64,000 nucleotides of DNA from Virgibacillus_F necropolis_A (GTDB lineage Bacteria > Bacillota > Bacilli > Bacillales > Amphibacillaceae). Each line of letters begins with the position of its first letter. Position 1 is the first letter of the stretch. The DNA is taken from NCBI RefSeq assembly GCF_044793635.1, contig NZ_CP084993.1, positions 7,612 through 71,611 on the forward strand. The letters run 5' to 3'. Both the position numbers and the translations under genes were made by a program. Positions 63,039 through 64,000 of this stretch are shown piece by piece. Below the pieces are notes generated by a model that worked only from the letters and a program-made list of their open reading frames with translations, made no database searches and was not told the origin of the DNA.

Positions 63039-63863
63039 TTGAGTAAAAAAGTCTATGAAATGATTACAAACCAAATAATCGAAAAGCTAGAAAAAGGCAC
63101 AGTGCCGTGGAAACAACCATTTACAAACGGTATTGCGGTGAACTGGAAAACACAAAAGGCATACAGAGGAATTAACACCATGCTTTTAGATGGCGGAGAA
63201 TACGCAACCTTTAAGCAAATCAAAGAAGGTGGGGGAACCGTTAAGAAGGGTGAAAAATCACAAATCGTTGTATTTTGGAAAATGCTACAAGTAGAGGATA
63301 AGGAAACAAAAAAAGAAGAAAAAATTCCATTGCTACGGTATTACCGTGTGTTTGAAATAAGTTCACAAGTTGAAGGAATTGAACCAAAAAGGAAAGAAGA
63401 AAAATTCGATCATAACCCACTAGAAGAAGCTGAAAAAATAAAACGTGAGTATTTCAATGCTCCATCCTTTAGCAGTATTACGGGCGGCGCTTGGTACAAA
63501 CCCTTTGAAGATAAAGTAAACGTACCACCATTAGAGGATTTCGAAGATGTCAATAAATATTACAGTACCTTATTTCATGAAATGGTACATAGCACGGGTC
63601 ACAAAGGAAGATTAAATAGGGAAGGTGTAACGGGAACTATAAAATTCGGAAGTGAAAATTACAGCAAGGAAGAATTGATCGCAGAGCTTGGAGCTTCCAT
63701 GTTATGCGGAATAACTGGAATAGAAAATACAACGATTGATAATAGCGCTTCATACATTCAATCATGGCTTAGAGCTTTAAAGGACGACAAAACATTAATT
63801 GTAAGTGCTTCACAGAAGGCGCAAAAAGCAAGCGACCACATTTTAGGTATTGAATTTAAATAA
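63039..63863 (+). CDS. ardC: ArdC-like antirestriction protein, copy B
   Basis: Protein of 274 residues, same length and TTG start as copy A (18499-19323), with roughly four fifths of residues shared. The single-stranded-DNA-binding N-terminal domain and the metallopeptidase motif HEMVHSTGH (180-188) are intact. AAGGGAGCG precedes the TTG. Two diverged ardC genes, each with its own structured leader, on one molecule suggest acquisition of a second leading-region module and not a fresh duplication. Confidence 0.9.
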   Translation: MSKKVYEMITNQIIEKLEKGTVPWKQPFTNGIAVNWKTQKAYRGINTMLLDGGEYATFKQIKEGGGTVKKGEKSQIVVFWKMLQVEDKETKKEEKIPLLRYYRVFEISSQVEGIEPKRKEEKFDHNPLEEAEKIKREYFNAPSFSSITGGAWYKPFEDKVNVPPLEDFEDVNKYYSTLFHEMVHSTGHKGRLNREGVTGTIKFGSENYSKEELIAELGASMLCGITGIENTTIDNSASYIQSWLRALKDDKTLIVSASQKAQKASDHILGIEFK

Positions 63864-63868
63864 AAAAA

Positions 63869-63905
63869 TGCTCCTGCATGGTTATCATGCAGGAGCACAA
63901 AAAAG
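63869..63905 (+). terminator. Terminator after ardC copy B
   Basis: TGCTCCTGCAT pairs perfectly with ATGCAGGAGCA around a 7-base loop. An A-run follows, so on the plus strand the tail is weak. Confidence 0.65.
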
Positions 63906-63916
63906 GGGGAGATCGT

Positions 63917-64000
63917 ATGAAGATTATTATATCAGATTTTTATAAAGATCAAATAAAAGTACTCTCGAAAGCTAATTTAAATGATGAATTAGAATACCAT
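63917..64000 (+). CDS. Small conserved protein following ardC, copy B (cut by window end)
   Basis: The first 28 codons (MKIIISDFYKDQIKVLSKAN at the start) match the gene at 19376 behind the first ardC. AAGGGGGAGATCGT precedes the ATG. The rest lies outside the window. Confidence 0.7.
   Translation, partial: MKIIISDFYKDQIKVLSKANLNDELEYH

Overview
The window looks like part of a conjugative plasmid from a low-GC Bacillaceae bacterium (Bacillus/Oceanobacillus-type). Grounds: AT-rich DNA, strong GGAGG ribosome binding sites, frequent TTG/GTG starts, CBO0543, DUF3846 and DUF3967-type proteins, and a backbone carrying replication, partition, relaxase and type IV secretion genes. Genus is inference. 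No tRNA, rRNA or CRISPR array was seen.

1-13 kb is a transposon graveyard with cargo: a Tn3-family transposase (cut by the window edge), a second truncated Tn3 copy, a complete IS110-family transposase with a structured upstream region, two DJ-1/PfpI-like proteins, a type III restriction-modification pair (mod-res) and small plasmid genes.

13-22 kb looks like a leading region: about 1 kb of hairpin-rich non-coding DNA, then short genes, each with its own ribosome binding site and often its own terminator (DUF3846, RadC-like, ArdC-like antirestriction, zinc ribbons, a ribbon-helix-helix protein). A 1465-bp Tn3-derived cassette with perfect 38-bp ends and a TATAA target duplication has landed in the non-coding leader upstream of ardC.

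22-41 kb is the backbone: a minus-strand type IV secretion operon (VirB2-, VirB3/VirB4-N-, VirB4-, cell-wall hydrolase-, VirB8-like?, VirB6-like, lipoprotein, EssB-like), a tandem ribbon-helix-helix regulator, a winged-helix Rep-like protein with a hairpin over its Shine-Dalgarno, a ParM/ParR/centromere locus, and a traC/traD-like pair divergent from a MobA/MobL relaxase (probable oriT between) followed by VirD4.

41-48 kb is an array of unrelated single genes, nearly all on the plus strand and most followed by a copy of a 30-40-bp repeat with a GGGCGC core. 48.2-55.4 kb is a complete Tn552-like transposon (TGTCA ends, 6-bp CAAGGT duplication) carrying an ArsR-MFS pair with a leader ORF and terminator, plus a RecD-like helicase. 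It sits 54 bp upstream of a plasmid serine recombinase gene, as expected for the res-site-seeking Tn552/Tn402 group.

56-62 kb holds a secreted protein, a small peptide-modification locus (arginase with an N-terminal RRE-like domain, JmjC-type cupin, MFS exporter, remnant of a second cupin) and a Tn3 transposase tail. The window ends in a second, diverged copy of the ardC leader, ardC and the next gene. Comparing the two leaders shows compensatory base changes in at least four stems. This is the strongest sign of an undescribed structured element here.
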